This document shows, in pieces, positions 1 through 7,616 of a stretch of DNA of 12,141 nucleotides. The notes under the pieces are model-generated. The model made no database searches, was not told the DNA's origin, and saw only the letters and a list, made by a program, of their open reading frames with translations. Position 1 is the stretch's first letter; the number at the start of each line of letters is the position of its first letter. Origin of the DNA: DATMYQ01 sp035560935 (GTDB lineage Bacteria > Bacillota > Negativicutes > Sporomusales > Sporomusaceae); NCBI GenBank assembly GCA_035560935.1, contig DATMYQ010000004.1, forward strand, positions 1 through 12,141. The letters are read 5' to 3'. A program made the translations under genes and the position numbers.

Positions 1-4
1 GTTT

Positions 5-739
5 TCAGCGCGGCAGCCGGTCCAGAGCCAATAACAGTGCGTAGAGCAAAGCCGCCGGCCGGGGCGGACATCCTGGCACGTAAATATCCACTGGCACCAC
101 GGCGTCAGCGCCGCCGCGAATGGCATAGCTTTCTCCGTAGGTTTTGCCGGTAGCGGCGCAAGCCCCCACGGCCATTACCAATTTAGGCGCCGGCACAGCC
201 TCATAGGTCATCATCAGCGCCTGCGTCAGGTTCCGGGTCACGACGCCCGTTACCATCAGCATATCCGCGTGCCGCGGCGAAGCAACGAAATCGATGCCGT
301 ACTGCTGCAGGTCATAAAAGGGATTGCTCAGGGCATTCATTTCAAAGTCACAGGCATTGCAGGAGCCCGCATCCACATGCCGGATTTGCAGGGAGCGCCG
401 CAGCAACTTGCGAGTCCTGCGGAGCAGCGCCGTTCCCAATTCTTCCTGTAGAGAATCCCCTAAAGCCGCCAGTTTATATTCGTTGGTATGACGCAGTTGA
501 TGGCGTTCGCAGACCTCGACGCAGCGTCCGCAAAACAAGCAGGCCCGCGTATCCAACGCGATATCGCCATTCTGTTTTTGAATGGCGTTTACCGGGCAAG
601 CCTCCACACATTGCCGGCAGTCCCGGCAGCCCTGACGTTCCACCTCCAGGCGTCCCCGGAAACGCTCCGGCGTGGCAGCGCCGTCAAAAGCCTCCGTAAC
701 CACACCGACATCAAAAATCTTTTGTAACAATTTTAGCAT
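5..739 (-). CDS. hyfI: HyfI-type [NiFe] hydrogenase small subunit fused to an N-terminal 2x[4Fe-4S] ferredoxin domain
   Basis: This 244-residue protein is the electron-transfer small subunit of the membrane hydrogenase. Residues 38-77 form a bacterial-type double-cluster ferredoxin domain: C38/C41/C44/C48, with the CVEACP signature, and C67/C70/C73/C77. Residues about 120-240 are the NuoB/HycG-like domain holding the proximal [4Fe-4S] cluster, with C127 and C130 in GSCNACDFE, C194 in GACAATG and C224 in VPGCPPRP. All twelve expected cluster ligands are therefore present, enough for three clusters in a chain from an external donor to the NiFe site. E. coli Hyf/Hyc keeps these parts as two proteins (HyfH/HycF and HyfI/HycG), so this is a fusion. 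It is the last gene of the operon seen here. It starts 12 bp after hyfG, behind a strong AGGGGGA ribosome binding site, and its TGA stop lies at positions 5-7, so the gene is complete. Cytoplasmic peripheral arm; no signal peptide. The family call is secure; the letter name is by analogy. Confidence 0.9.
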   Translation of the reverse strand: MLKLLQKIFDVGVVTEAFDGAATPERFRGRLEVERQGCRDCRQCVEACPVNAIQKQNGDIALDTRACLFCGRCVEVCERHQLRHTNEYKLAALGDSLQEELGTALLRRTRKLLRRSLQIRHVDAGSCNACDFEMNALSNPFYDLQQYGIDFVASPRHADMLMVTGVVTRNLTQALMMTYEAVPAPKLVMAVGACAATGKTYGESYAIRGGADAVVPVDIYVPGCPPRPAALLYALLLALDRLPR

Positions 740-751
740 TTTTTGTCCCCC

Positions 752-2263
752 TTACCGGTCCAAACAGGCGTAGCACAATTCAAAACTTTTATTGATCAGC
801 GGAAAATCCGGGATGATATTGCCGGGAACGGTGGTCGGCACCGCCATCCAGTTGGGATAGGAAGCCGAACGCACAAACAGCCGGAAAATCCGGTTATGCT
901 CGTCGCTCATCACCCAGTGGCAGTTGGCGCCCCGCGGCGATTCCGTCAGCGAGAAGGCAAAGGTATGCGGCTTCGCCGGCGGCAGTGATACGCGCAGCGG
1001 TCCGTCCGGCAATCGTCCCAGTACCTGCCGGATAAGTTTTACCGACTGCTTCACTTCTTCCACCCGCACCCACAGCCGTGCGGCCACATCGCCGTTTTTC
1101 TCCGTGGGCACGCTAAAGTCCAATTCCGAATAGACCGCATAAGGCGTATCCCGCCGCACATCCCGGTCGATGCCGGAAGCCCGGGCGGCGACGCCCACCA
1201 CCGCCAAATCCAAAGCCACGTCCGGCGTCAGCACACCGGTGGTATTTACCCGGTCCAGGAAGGCGTCATTATCTTTCAGCAGGGCGGCCAATTCCATAAA
1301 GTCCCGGTCCAAAGCATTCAGCACTTTCTCCGCTTCCGCTGTTAAATCCGGGGTTATATCCTGCCGCACCCCGCCGGGAACAATCATGCCGCGCAAAAAG
1401 CGGTTGCCGGTCAGCCTTTCATTCAGGCGCATCAAAACTTCTTTCAGACGGGCCCCATTGCTGATCCCTACGGAAAATCCCATGCCGGCGCATAGATTGC
1501 CGATGTCGCCCACATGATTGTACAAACGTTCCATTTCCGCGGTTAACACCCGCAGATAGCGGGCCCGCAGCGGAACCTCCGCTTGCGTCAGATTTTCCAC
1601 GGCCTGCGAATAGGAAAGCGCATGGGACACCGTGCAAGCGCCGCAGATCCGCTCTACCCGGTACAAGGCTTCGTCAAACGACAGCCCTTCCACCGACTTT
1701 TCAATACCCCGGTGGGTAAAAAACAGCTTGGCTTCCAGGTTGATCACATTCTCGCCCGCCTGGCTGAAACGAAAATGCCCCGGTTCGATGATCCCGGCAT
1801 GGATCGGGCCTACGGGAACTTCAAAAACCCCATGCCCCGCCACCGCCGGAATCGGATATTCCGAGCCTTCCTGAGCGGTTTCCAGAACCGCCGGCAAAAA
1901 ATCTTTGCGCAGCGGGTATACGCCCCGCGGCCAGTTTTCATGCAGCACCAGCGGACGCAAATCCGGATGCCCCACCGGCACCAGACCAAACAAATCGTGG
2001 ATTTCCCTTTCATACCAGGCCGCCGCGGAAATCACCGGGGTCAGTGAGGGGAAATCCGGTTCCGCCACCGGCGGCAGCGAGGCCCGGACCACCTGATACT
2101 TCAGCGAGGATTTGCAATGAAACAGGCAATAAATGGCATAATCGCCCCGAATGCCCCGTTCATCGTTGGCAAACATGGCTACCAGCGGATTCTTGCCGTT
2201 ATGATAGGCAACATTGGCGGCAGCCCGCAACGCCGCCGCCGGAACTTCCTGAATGTCAAACAT
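752..2263 (-). CDS. hyfG: HyfG/HycE-type [NiFe] hydrogenase large (catalytic) subunit, NuoC-NuoD-like
   Basis: This 503-residue catalytic subunit binds the NiFe(CN)2CO centre and reduces protons or oxidises hydrogen on the cytoplasmic arm. Residues 1 to about 125 are a NuoC (30-kDa complex I) domain, recognised by the YEREIHDLFGL and GHPDLRPL signatures at about 84-106. The rest is a NuoD/HycE domain. GPIHAG lies at 152-157. The first nickel motif, RICGAC with following H214, supplies C207 and C210. ESPRG lies at 441-445. The second nickel motif at the extreme C terminus supplies C497 and C500. Both CxxC pairs separate it from complex I and from cysteine-less hydrogenase-related (Ehr) complexes. 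The protein ends CYACLDR-stop, with no maturation tail, and the usual DPC of the second motif reads ELC. Its ribosome binding site GGGAGGT overlaps the last codons of hyfF, only 3 bp separate the genes, and translational coupling is likely. E. coli homologues are about 60 residues longer. Confidence 0.93.
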   Translation of the reverse strand: MFDIQEVPAAALRAAANVAYHNGKNPLVAMFANDERGIRGDYAIYCLFHCKSSLKYQVVRASLPPVAEPDFPSLTPVISAAAWYEREIHDLFGLVPVGHPDLRPLVLHENWPRGVYPLRKDFLPAVLETAQEGSEYPIPAVAGHGVFEVPVGPIHAGIIEPGHFRFSQAGENVINLEAKLFFTHRGIEKSVEGLSFDEALYRVERICGACTVSHALSYSQAVENLTQAEVPLRARYLRVLTAEMERLYNHVGDIGNLCAGMGFSVGISNGARLKEVLMRLNERLTGNRFLRGMIVPGGVRQDITPDLTAEAEKVLNALDRDFMELAALLKDNDAFLDRVNTTGVLTPDVALDLAVVGVAARASGIDRDVRRDTPYAVYSELDFSVPTEKNGDVAARLWVRVEEVKQSVKLIRQVLGRLPDGPLRVSLPPAKPHTFAFSLTESPRGANCHWVMSDEHNRIFRLFVRSASYPNWMAVPTTVPGNIIPDFPLINKSFELCYACLDR

Positions 2264-2266
2264 ATT

Positions 2267-3736
2267 CTAACCTCCCGTTACAATGGCCGCTGCCTGTATC
2301 AGCATACTGTTGAACCAGGGCGGCAAATACAAGCCCGCCACAACAATTCCGGCGAGGGAAAGAAACAGCGCCGTCCGCGCCGGCCATCCGATCCGGACTT
2401 CGCCCGGCCCATGATGCGGCACACTGCCGAACCCGATTTTCATTAAATAATACACCATGCCGCCAAAGACCGCCGTGAGCAAAATCAGCAGCACGCTCCC
2501 CAACATCAGGTGATTGCTTTCAAAAGCCGACCAGGCAATCATAAACTTGCTGACAAACACGTTGAACGGAGGAACGCCGGTGATCGCCAGAATTCCGATA
2601 ATAAACAGCGTCCCCACCAGCGGCATGGCGCTAACCAGTCCCCGGATCCGCAAAATATGCTTCGTCCGGTATTCCTGCGTAATAATACCGGCCAAATAAA
2701 ACAGCATTGATTTCGCCAGCGCGTGGTTTACAATATGCAGCAGCGCTCCATATACCGCCAGCGGCGTGCCGATTCCGATCCCGAAGGTAATCAGTCCCAT
2801 ATGCTCCACGCTGGAATAAGCCAGCAGCCGTTTCACATCATGCTGCACCAAAATGAACGGAATCGCGATGATGATGGAAAACAAACCAAAGGCAATCAGC
2901 AGGGTGCTGGAAAACTCGCCTCCCAGCGCCCCGTTCACCACAATCACATTGCGCAATATGGCATATAGCGCGCAGCTGAGCAGCGCACCCGAAAGCAGGG
3001 CGCTCACTGGCGACGGAGCCTGGCTGTGAGCATCCGGCAGCCAGGTGTGCATCGGCGCCAGACCCGCTTTGGTTCCATAACCGATCAAAATAAAAATTAA
3101 GGCCAGTTTCACCATATTCGGATCCAGACTGCCGCTCAGTTCCCGTAGCTGCAGCCAGCTCAGGGCGGTCCCGCCGGCCGGCATCGCATTCACCTGGGCG
3201 TAATACAGCAGAATGGTGCCCAGCAAAGCCATACAAATCCCCACCGTGCAAACCATAACGTATTTCCAGGCGGCTTCCAGCGCCGCCCGGTTGAAATAGA
3301 ACGCCACCAGCAGCGCCGAAGCCAGCGTGGTCGCTTCCACCGCCACCCAGATCAGTCCTAAATTTTCCACGATCAATACGCCAATCATCGTGCTGATGAA
3401 AAGCTGCAGCAGCCCATAGTAGCGGGGCAGCATCTTCGGGCTGATATTTCCGTGTTCCAGTTCTTTCTTCATATAAGAAGCCGAGAACAGCGTCGCCGTA
3501 AAGGACAGCAGCAGCACCGTCAACAACAGAACGCCGCTCAGTTCATCCACATACAGCATGCCCTCATGGATCACGCCGCCGGTGATTAACTGCTGCAGCA
3601 CCGCCGCCAAGAAGCCGCAGGTCAGGATATTTCCGAACACATTGAACCGATGGATTCGCAGCGGCTTTTTTTGCGTCAGTGTCACCGCGCCGGTCAGCAA
3701 CGGCATCAGCAGCGCTCCAAGCAATATTTCCCCCAT
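2267..3736 (-). CDS. hyfF: HyfF-type antiporter-like membrane subunit of group 4 hydrogenase
   Basis: This 489-residue, highly hydrophobic protein with roughly 14 predicted membrane segments belongs to the NuoL/M/N and Mrp-antiporter family, which forms proton channels in complex I-like enzymes. The channel signatures are present: E134 in WVAVEATT, the helix-5 glutamate; and K223 in GYGTKAG, followed by MHTWLPDAHSQAPSPVSALLSG (about 229-250), the classical broken-helix motif. A later HxxxKS-type segment (NHALAKSMLFYLAG) supplies another conserved lysine. It is in the membrane arm, adding a second ion-translocating unit next to HyfB, so coupling of hydrogen chemistry to proton or sodium movement is expected from family knowledge. 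The ATG start is 7 bp after the hyfE stop, and the ribosome binding site AAGGGA lies within the last hyfE codons. At 489 residues it is a little shorter than E. coli HyfF (about 526). HyfD is a related alternative name, but the operon position directly before hyfG favours HyfF. Confidence 0.88.
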   Translation of the reverse strand: MGEILLGALLMPLLTGAVTLTQKKPLRIHRFNVFGNILTCGFLAAVLQQLITGGVIHEGMLYVDELSGVLLLTVLLLSFTATLFSASYMKKELEHGNISPKMLPRYYGLLQLFISTMIGVLIVENLGLIWVAVEATTLASALLVAFYFNRAALEAAWKYVMVCTVGICMALLGTILLYYAQVNAMPAGGTALSWLQLRELSGSLDPNMVKLALIFILIGYGTKAGLAPMHTWLPDAHSQAPSPVSALLSGALLSCALYAILRNVIVVNGALGGEFSSTLLIAFGLFSIIIAIPFILVQHDVKRLLAYSSVEHMGLITFGIGIGTPLAVYGALLHIVNHALAKSMLFYLAGIITQEYRTKHILRIRGLVSAMPLVGTLFIIGILAITGVPPFNVFVSKFMIAWSAFESNHLMLGSVLLILLTAVFGGMVYYLMKIGFGSVPHHGPGEVRIGWPARTALFLSLAGIVVAGLYLPPWFNSMLIQAAAIVTGG

Positions 3737-3743
3737 AACACAA

Positions 3744-4370
3744 TCATCCCTTTAATTTTTTTAGCAATCCCGTATCCGTGGTCAAAAACGAGCGTTTCAG
3801 ACGGTAGGTCAGGATAACCAAAACCACCACCGCCACCAGAACGTCAAGGAAGATACCAAATTCAATAATCAACGGCAAACCTTTTGTTACCGATAAACCC
3901 AGCAGGTAAAGGCCATTTTCCATGGTAATCAGTCCGACGATCTGCATCACGGCCTGCCGCCGGGTCATAATCAGCATCAGCCCAATCAGCACCAAAGCCA
4001 CCGAGGCCGCCAACGCATCCCGGCTCACCACTCCCGGCAGCGCTTTGTCAATCATCCCGTAGGACAATACAATCAGCATCCCCGCCGCCAGCGCCGAATA
4101 GTTGGGATTCAGAATCGGCCGGGTCTCCCTTTCCTTCTTGAGAAAGCCGACAATACGCAGCAGCGCGTAAGGAATCAGGCCCACCTTGATCACCGCCGTC
4201 ATCACCGCCGCCACATACATGTGCAGCTCACCGGTTTCAAAACCGATAATGCCGCAGGCCAGCGCGATAATCACCGACTGCACAAACAGGATGTTTACCG
4301 CATTTTTCAGTTCCGTAACTCGGGTCAGCATCCAGGTCGACCCCAGCAATAATATCGTTAACGCATTCAT
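3744..4370 (-). CDS. hyfE: HyfE-type membrane subunit of group 4 hydrogenase (NuoK-like C-terminal half)
   Basis: This 208-residue hydrophobic protein has about six to seven membrane segments and matches the length of E. coli HyfE (216 residues). The C-terminal half (about 120-190) resembles NuoK/MrpC. It holds membrane-embedded acidic residues E151 (in TMENGLYLLGL), E170 (in PLIIEFG) and D176 (in IFLDVLVA), which are plausible members of the hydrophilic axis that carries protons along the membrane arm. The cytoplasmic tail is basic (KRSFLTTDTGLLKKLKG). The gene lies between hyfC and hyfF, the usual order. It starts 19 bp after hyfC, with a GGAGGAAGG ribosome binding site, and its 3' end contains the ribosome binding site of hyfF. 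HyfE is absent from the minimal E. coli Hyc complex, so its presence together with HyfF indicates the larger, hydrogenase-4-like membrane arm. Confidence 0.87.
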   Translation of the reverse strand: MNALTILLLGSTWMLTRVTELKNAVNILFVQSVIIALACGIIGFETGELHMYVAAVMTAVIKVGLIPYALLRIVGFLKKERETRPILNPNYSALAAGMLIVLSYGMIDKALPGVVSRDALAASVALVLIGLMLIMTRRQAVMQIVGLITMENGLYLLGLSVTKGLPLIIEFGIFLDVLVAVVVLVILTYRLKRSFLTTDTGLLKKLKG

Positions 4371-4389
4371 GCGTTCCTTCCTCCTCCCC

Positions 4390-5295
4390 TCATTGCGCCA
4401 CCAAGGCCAGCAAGGACAACAGTCCGCCCACCGCCATAAATCCAGGCACCCGGAACAAGCGCATCTTGTTGGTGCTGGTCTCCACGCAGCCCAGCAAGAC
4501 CGCTACCCCCAGCGTTTTCACCCCAATCGCCACCAAATTCATCGGTGCAGCCGTGACCGGCCAAGGCAGGAAAAACAGCACAAACAATAAAATCATCACC
4601 GTTTGCTTCACCGAAGAAGCCCAAAAGATCAAGCCCAGATGCCGTCCCGAGTATTCCAGTACCATTCCTTCGTGGATCATCGTTAATTCCAAATGGGTAT
4701 CCGGATTGTCCACCGGAATCCGTCCGGTTTCCGCCAGCAGCACCATCAAAAACGCGATGGCGGCGAATACATAGGGCAGCGAAAATGGTGTTCCCGCCGC
4801 CGTAGCCGCCATTAATGCCAGCCCCGATCCCGAAGCCCGCAGCGCCACGGTTAATAAGGTCAGTATGATTACCGGTTCCACCAGCATTGCGATAAACATT
4901 TCCCGCGAACCGCCCATACCGCCGAAAGAACTGCCGGCGTCCAGAGAAGCCAGCGCCAAAAAGAAGCGGCCGGCCGCCAACAAATAAAGCAGTACAAATA
5001 AATCGCCGATCCCATACTTTTCACCGGCGGCGGATACCAGCACCGGAATCAACGCCGCCGCCGCCAGCACGGTCCCCAGATAAATCATCGGGGCAGCGAA
5101 AAAAATCCAGGAAACAGTGGGTGAAATCACGCTGTCTTTACGCAATAATTTGAACAGATCAAAATATACCTGAAAAACACCGGGGCCCCGGCGATTTTGC
5201 AGACGGGCCTTCGTCACTTTCACCACACCGGAAACCAGCGGCGCCAACAGAAGCAATAAAAAGCTCTGAGTAATGCCGTTAATCAATTCCACCAT
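4390..5295 (-). CDS. hyfC: HyfC/HycD-type membrane anchor (NuoH-like) subunit of group 4 hydrogenase
   Basis: This 301-residue membrane protein of the NuoH/HycD family joins the peripheral hydrogenase arm to the proton-pumping arm. The first cytoplasmic loop has the family signature RLQNRRGP at 31-38, followed by a short amphipathic stretch FDLFKLLRK. The second signature, at about 188-218, reads AETGRIPVDNPDTHLELT and continues into MIHEGMVLEYSG, with E189, R192, D196, E203 and E209 among the charged residues lining the quinone-site-like/E-channel region. About eight membrane segments can be drawn. This second motif is characteristic of formate hydrogenlyase/hydrogenase-4 members rather than true complex I. 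It starts 17 bp after hyfB behind an AAAGGTGGTGG ribosome binding site. E. coli HyfC is about 20 residues longer; nothing appears missing. Identity as a group 4 hydrogenase anchor is very likely. Confidence 0.92.
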   Translation of the reverse strand: MVELINGITQSFLLLLLAPLVSGVVKVTKARLQNRRGPGVFQVYFDLFKLLRKDSVISPTVSWIFFAAPMIYLGTVLAAAALIPVLVSAAGEKYGIGDLFVLLYLLAAGRFFLALASLDAGSSFGGMGGSREMFIAMLVEPVIILTLLTVALRASGSGLALMAATAAGTPFSLPYVFAAIAFLMVLLAETGRIPVDNPDTHLELTMIHEGMVLEYSGRHLGLIFWASSVKQTVMILLFVLFFLPWPVTAAPMNLVAIGVKTLGVAVLLGCVETSTNKMRLFRVPGFMAVGGLLSLLALVAQ

Positions 5296-5312
5296 TTTTC
5301 CACCACCTTTCT

Positions 5313-7331
5313 TTAAGAATTCCAGATCAGTACCAGCACCGTAATCGCCATAATATAGCCAATATACAGTTGTACACTGCCCGACTGAATCTTTTTCACA
5401 TAGCGGGCCAGCAGCAGCATCGCCGAATTAATCGGCTGATACGCCCGGCCAAAAATATCGGTAATTCCCACTTCATAAGAAAGACTCCGGCCAAAATACG
5501 CGCTGGCCCGGTTGCCTTCATTGACCAGCAGCGAACGGTGCGGACGCAACACGGCGCGAAACGCCATCCGGACCGGTTTGGAAAAACCCGTCCCGGTATA
5601 TTCCATGCGGGCGTTGGGCACAATGCCGCAGGTCCAGGTCTCGCCAAAAACGATCCCCGGCTTGCCGCAAATCCGGTACAGCAGCAAGCCGGCGGCGATT
5701 CCAATTCCCATCAGCAGCAAAACCACCGGCATGCTCAACTGGGAATTATTCACCGCGGCGTTTTGCGTCACCGCGATCTGATACCAGCCGGTGCTCAGCA
5801 CATGCACATTCAGACCCCTGAAACCGCCCAGCGTCTCTTTCAATATCTCCAGCATAATCTGCGGCGCAATTCCCAGCGTCAGACACGCTACGGACAATAA
5901 TCCCATCGGCAGCAGCATCAGCTTCGAAACTTCCCGCGCCTGCTGGGCATGCTCGCTCCGGTGCTTGGCCAGAAAGGACACGCCAAAAACCTTGACAAAG
6001 CAGCAGGCCACCAACGCGCCGGTCAACCCCAGCACCGCAATCAACAGCGCTGCCGCCACTTTGGCGCTAAGACCACTCACCGCCTGCGGCAAAACCAGCA
6101 GCGACTGGAACAGCAGCCATTCGCTGACAAACCCGTTAAAGGGGGGCAGCGCCGAAATGGCCAGTACGCCGCATAAAAACCAGAACGCCGTATACGGCAT
6201 TTTTTTTATCAAACCGCCCAAGTGCTCAATATCTCGGATATGAGCGGCCTGAACCACAGCGCCGGCGCCCATGAACAATAACGATTTGAATAACGCGTGG
6301 TTAAACGCATGGTAAAAAGCCGCCGCCCAGGCCAGCGCCGCCAGCCCAGGCTGCCCTTTACTGGTGAGCAGCACCGCGGCTCCGATCCCCATCAGAATCA
6401 GACTGATATTTTCCACGCTGCTATACGCCAACAGCCGCTTCATATCGTTCTCCATCAGCGCGTACAATACGCCCAGCAGCGCCGAAATCGCGGCGCAGCC
6501 CAGAATCAAACCGCCCCACCAGGCCGGTCCGTTCCCCAGAAAATCCAGTAAAAACCGGCTAAGCCCGTAAACTGCGGTTTTAATCATTACTCCCGACATC
6601 AGGGCTGATACGTGGCTGGGCGCCGCCGGATGCGCTTTCGGCAACCAAACATGCAGCGGAACCATCCCGGCTTTTACGCCAAAACCCAGCAGCACGCAAA
6701 CAAAAATGATATTCCGGGTCGCCGCGTCCAACCCCTGACCCAGCAGGGCAAAGTCCATGTTACCCGCCGCCCGGGCCAGCAAAAAGAACGCAATGAATAA
6801 AAACGCCGTGCCCACATGGGTCATCACAATATAGATAAACGCCGCACGATTGATTTCGTGCTTCTCATATTCATGATTCACCAATAAAAAAGAAACCACC
6901 GCCATAAGCTCCCAGGCGATAATAAAGGCGGCCACATGCCGCGCCGCCAAAACCAAAATCATCGACAGCAAAAACAAATTGTAGAATCCCGCCATCGCCG
7001 GAAAACGCTTATGAAAGTACTCCGTACTGTAGCCAATGGCGAATATGCTGACCATACAACCCACCGCGCCAACCAGCAACAAAAAAAAGGCAGACAGTGG
7101 ATCCATTCCGACAGTCAACGTCCCAAACGGCAGCAGCAACGGCAACTGCACCACAAACTTACCCTGCAGTAAAACAGTAATTGCACACAGTACCGCCGCT
7201 CCGCATCCTAATGCCGCCAGTCCGTGTGCAATCCAATTTAGAACCTTATCATTTTTTCGGATGAATAAAGGGGCTACCGCACCCATAATTAAAAATACCA
7301 ACATGACCCAAAACGAATTCTCTGCCACCAT
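5313..7331 (-). CDS. hyfB: HyfB-type large antiporter-like membrane subunit of group 4 hydrogenase (NuoL-like)
   Basis: First gene of the hydrogenase operon. From the preferred start it encodes 672 residues with about 15-16 membrane segments, the same length I recall for E. coli HyfB. Ion-channel signatures of the NuoL/MrpA family are intact: E141 in IIAWELMAV, K220 in GFGVKAG followed by PLHVWLPKAHPAAPSHVSALMSG, K251 in MIKTAVYG, and a distal lysine in FNHALFKSLLF. After the 14-helix core a less conserved C-terminal part (about 480-672) ends in a last membrane helix, as in HyfB/HycC. Start choice: an in-frame TTG at 7358 would add nine residues but has no ribosome binding site at normal spacing. 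The ATG at 7331 is preceded by AAGGTGG with 8 bases between, so it is preferred. Predicted role: proton or sodium translocation in the membrane arm. The 324 bp upstream hold only a weak promoter candidate. Confidence 0.9.
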   Translation of the reverse strand: MVAENSFWVMLVFLIMGAVAPLFIRKNDKVLNWIAHGLAALGCGAAVLCAITVLLQGKFVVQLPLLLPFGTLTVGMDPLSAFFLLLVGAVGCMVSIFAIGYSTEYFHKRFPAMAGFYNLFLLSMILVLAARHVAAFIIAWELMAVVSFLLVNHEYEKHEINRAAFIYIVMTHVGTAFLFIAFFLLARAAGNMDFALLGQGLDAATRNIIFVCVLLGFGVKAGMVPLHVWLPKAHPAAPSHVSALMSGVMIKTAVYGLSRFLLDFLGNGPAWWGGLILGCAAISALLGVLYALMENDMKRLLAYSSVENISLILMGIGAAVLLTSKGQPGLAALAWAAAFYHAFNHALFKSLLFMGAGAVVQAAHIRDIEHLGGLIKKMPYTAFWFLCGVLAISALPPFNGFVSEWLLFQSLLVLPQAVSGLSAKVAAALLIAVLGLTGALVACCFVKVFGVSFLAKHRSEHAQQAREVSKLMLLPMGLLSVACLTLGIAPQIMLEILKETLGGFRGLNVHVLSTGWYQIAVTQNAAVNNSQLSMPVVLLLMGIGIAAGLLLYRICGKPGIVFGETWTCGIVPNARMEYTGTGFSKPVRMAFRAVLRPHRSLLVNEGNRASAYFGRSLSYEVGITDIFGRAYQPINSAMLLLARYVKKIQSGSVQLYIGYIMAITVLVLIWNS

Positions 7332-7470
7332 CCCAAACGCCACCTTCACTGGATTCAATATTGGGAGCGCCTTTATTTATTGTTAACCTTAGAAAGCTAG
7401 GACGTCCCATATTTTATTATGTTAGCACAACTCTCCCTTCCTGAGTATCCCTTTGAGCAAATTTGGGCAT

Positions 7471-7484
7471 AATTTTACAAAATT
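7471..7484. repeat. 14-bp dyad upstream of hyfB, possible operator
   Basis: AATTTTACAAAATT consists of two perfect 6-bp inverted arms around a 2-bp centre. It lies about 140 bp upstream of the preferred hyfB start and overlaps the weak promoter candidate (TTGAAC/TGTAAA) on the minus strand. A short AT-only dyad can arise by chance in such an AT-rich gap, so operator function is only a suggestion. Confidence 0.3.
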
Positions 7485-7544
7485 GATTTCATTAGTGTTC
7501 AATAGACAAGCACTGATAAATATGCATCAATGAAATTAAAGAAA

Positions 7545-7616
7545 CCGTTTGGAGTTTTTGATTTCAAAACTGCTGCCCAAACCTGCTTGGCCTCATTTTA
7601 TTATTTAGCCAAACGG
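7545..7616. repeat. Nested inverted repeats after the VWA gene (weak terminator or operator)
   Basis: The outer inverted repeat is CCGTTTGG (7545-7552) with CCAAACGG (7609-7616). A tighter hairpin, 7547-7582, pairs GTTTGG with CCAAAC and AGTTTT with AAAACT, leaving a 5-base asymmetric bulge (GCTGC). On the minus strand the hairpin is followed by a T-rich but broken tract (GGTTTCTTTAATTT), so it may end transcription of the amidohydrolase-MoxR-VWA operon weakly and allow some read-through into hyfB. The core AACCGTTT at 7543-7550 also occurs upstream of the amidohydrolase. Confidence 0.35.

Noticed and set aside
1583..2047. Plus-strand open frame of 154 codons
   Set aside because: It is antisense within hyfG, has no family signature, and its composition (rich in Arg, Pro, His) is typical of the reverse frame of a GC-rich gene.
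752..2263. Hydrogenase-related (Ehr) complex lacking the NiFe site
   Set aside because: C207, C210, C497 and C500 are all present, so nickel binding remains plausible.
5370..5900. Plus-strand open frame of 176 codons
   Set aside because: It is antisense to the C-terminal part of hyfB, with low-complexity His/Gln/Arg-rich translation and no ribosome binding site of note.
752..7331. Respiratory complex I (nuo) operon
   Set aside because: The large subunit keeps both CxxC nickel pairs, the small subunit has CxxC rather than tandem CC, and NuoA, E, F, G, I and J counterparts are absent; this is a group 4 hydrogenase.
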